A stretch of 64,000 bases of DNA from Nocardia yamanashiensis NBRC 100130 (GTDB lineage Bacteria; Actinomycetota; Actinomycetes; Mycobacteriales; Mycobacteriaceae): assembly GCF_001613325.1 (NCBI RefSeq), contig NZ_BDCD01000023.1, positions 62,001 through 126,000 on the forward strand, written 5' to 3'. Position 1 is the first letter of the stretch; each line of letters starts with the position of its first letter. The notes beneath the pieces were generated by a model. That model searched no databases. It had not been told where the DNA came from and worked only from the letters and a program-made list of their open reading frames with translations. The translations under genes and the position numbers were made by a program. Below are positions 61,440 to 64,000 of this stretch, piece after piece.

Positions 61440-61526
61440 GTGAACACGCACACGGCTTTCCGCCGACGACTGCGTTCGCTGAGCGCCGCCGTCGCACGCG
61501 GCGTGCTGCGGACGATCACTGCATGA
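61440..61526 (+). CDS. Small basic ORF with a good ribosome site (28 residues)
   Basis: GTG AAC to TGA encodes MNTHTAFRRRLRSLSAAVA-like 28 residues, rich in Arg. GAAAGGA lies seven bases upstream and a TTGACT is further upstream (61394). It is in the intergenic space between the DinB-like gene and the phosphotransferase gene and overlaps the phosphotransferase stop region by 11 bases. It may be a small peptide, a leader or noise. Confidence 0.35.
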   Translation: MNTHTAFRRRLRSLSAAVARGVLRTITA

Positions 61527-62571
61527 GTTGATGCGCCTTCTCGAACAATTCGAGCGTGATGGCGTGCAGGAAGTCACCGACCTGCTTGGGCGCCTTGCCC
61601 GCGAACGCGCGGGCGTGCGTCCCCTCCAGCACGATGCCGAGCTTGAAACAGGCCAGCACCGTGTACCAGGTGACATTGCTCAGATCGCGGTCGGAGAACC
61701 GGCCGTAGTGCTCGATCATCTCCGCGGGCGTGGGCAGGCCGCCGACCGCGCCGAGTGAACCGACCAGCGCCGCGCCGGTGGTGCCGGGTTCGGGGCGGGT
61801 GGCGATCTGCCAGCCGAGGTCCAGCAGCGGATCGCCGATGGTGGACATCTCCCAGTCGACCATGGCCACCACTTCGGGGCCGTCGAAGGAGAACATCATG
61901 TTCGCGAGATGGCAATCGCCGTGCAGGATGCCGGGTTTCCAGTCGGCGGGGCGATTGCGGTCCAGCCATTCCCCCACCCGCTCGACGCCCGGGATCTCCG
62001 GTCCGGGGTAGCCCTCGTTGACGCGGTAGGACTCGAGTTCCTTGAGCCAGCGCGGCACCTGGCGTTCCAGGAACCCGGCCGGCTTGCCGTAATCGGCCAG
62101 GCCCAGCGCCTCGTGATCGAGCGAGCCGAGCCGCGCGATGGCCTCCACCGCCGACAGGCCCATCTGCCGCCGCACCTCCGGATCGCCGGCGTGCAGTTCG
62201 GGCAGTTCGTTCTGCGGATTGAAGCCGGTGATGGGTTCCATCAGATAGAACGACGCGCCCAGCACCGACTCGTCCGGGCAGGCCGCGATGACCTTGGGCG
62301 CGCGAATGCCGGTGCCGTCCAGGGCGCCCAGGATGCGCGATTCGCGGCTGATGACGGTGTTGCTGGCCGCGCGCAGATGCTTGGGCCCGCGCCGCAGCAC
62401 ATAGTCGCGGCCGCCGCGGGTGAAGCGCAGCATGATGTTCTGCGTGCCACCGCCGAGCGGTTTGACGTTCTCGAACTCGCCGCCGGGCAAGCCCTGCTCT
62501 TCCATCCATTTGCCGACGATGGCGAAATCGACGACGTCACGATCCACTTCGACCGGCTGCGCTACAGACAT
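61516..62571 (-). CDS. Phosphotransferase-family (APH-like) protein
   Basis: 351 residues from MSVAQPVEVD at 62571. It has a kinase fold with GGGTQNIMLRFTRGG (ATP loop), YVLRRG, the catalytic loop LHGDCHLANMMF and metal site VDWEMSTIGDPLLDLG. The family includes acyl-CoA-linked kinases and aminoglycoside kinases; the N-terminal VVDFAIVGKWMEEQGLPGG points to the ACAD10/11-type group that phosphorylates hydroxy-acids (inference). It does not seem to be a resistance gene. Confidence 0.88.
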   Translation of the reverse strand: MSVAQPVEVDRDVVDFAIVGKWMEEQGLPGGEFENVKPLGGGTQNIMLRFTRGGRDYVLRRGPKHLRAASNTVISRESRILGALDGTGIRAPKVIAACPDESVLGASFYLMEPITGFNPQNELPELHAGDPEVRRQMGLSAVEAIARLGSLDHEALGLADYGKPAGFLERQVPRWLKELESYRVNEGYPGPEIPGVERVGEWLDRNRPADWKPGILHGDCHLANMMFSFDGPEVVAMVDWEMSTIGDPLLDLGWQIATRPEPGTTGAALVGSLGAVGGLPTPAEMIEHYGRFSDRDLSNVTWYTVLACFKLGIVLEGTHARAFAGKAPKQVGDFLHAITLELFEKAHQLMQ

Positions 62572-62696
62572 GCCACACATTGTGCCGTAGACCACCCAGC
62601 GAACTGAAGGCATATGCCAGCAGTAGTGGCGGTGGCCTCGTTCACGCAGGTCGGAGCGCGGTGTCCGGGGCGGGTTGGCGTAATGTGCGGGAGGAA

Positions 62697-64000
<1,304 letters not shown>

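Overview
The window is 64 kb of high-GC actinobacterial chromosome, most probably from Nocardia or another Nocardiaceae (mycolic-acid bacteria). This rests on a mycolic-acid FAS-II operon in the order known from mycobacteria (ahpE / DUF3052 / lipoprotein // aceE-mabR-fabD-acpM-kas-accD6, but with one Kas gene where M. tuberculosis has kasA and kasB), two secreted cutinase-like enzymes, mycothiol-type DinB proteins, many GTG/TTG starts and an absence of obvious mobile DNA. Genes are packed, often with 4-base stop/start overlaps.

Layout. 1-14.9 kb: an exported SGNH hydrolase with a Thr/Pro-rich lipoprotein, a SanA-like protein, a hemerythrin, an AraC regulator divergent from a four-gene redox/transport operon (FMN reductase, DUF1348, pyridoxamine-oxidase-like, MFS), a methyltransferase, cutinase 1, gnd, a histidine ammonia-lyase, a lipoprotein, and then the most unusual locus of the window: an uncharacterised conserved protein (12658-13389) followed by two tRNA-like units in which the 3' half, ending in CCA, precedes the 5' half (about 13436-13700), closed by a terminator. 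14.9-24.7 kb: acyltransferase, DinB/MerR divergent pair, RDD protein, a TerD-CAP fusion, a long GapB-type GAPDH, an M3 peptidase and a thiolase/DUF35 pair behind a KstR-like site. 24.7-31.9 kb: a degenerate EF-G-like G-domain protein, then a complete partner-switching signalling block (REC-PP2C phosphatase, CHASE3 histidine kinase, Rcp1-like receiver, STAS antagonist, degenerate RsbW-like protein, SigF-like sigma factor, MEDS/RsbA-like kinase).

32-37.9 kb: polyol dehydrogenase plus HAD phosphatase, a membrane diguanylate cyclase and a leaderless-secretion S8 protease sharing a CRP-like site, a small hypothetical gene and tRNA-Val. 37.9-50.4 kb: the ahpE-to-accD6 lipid block, followed by a penicillin-binding lipoprotein. 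Pyruvate dehydrogenase supplies acetyl-CoA; MabR, FabD, AcpM, Kas and AccD6 elongate meromycolate chains. 50.6-64 kb: a berberine-bridge-like oxidase, hypothetical proteins, DUF3145, two serine hydrolases, an amino-acid permease, a MerR/hydrolase pair, a DinB protein, a phosphotransferase and the start of a fused aminodeoxychorismate synthase that runs off the end.

Only one stretch longer than 300 bases lacks a protein gene (13390-13937); it carries the permuted tRNA-like units, the terminator and the promoter region of cutinase 2. A short interspersed element with the core CGTCATTCCGG occurs four times between 48.5 and 57.6 kb.
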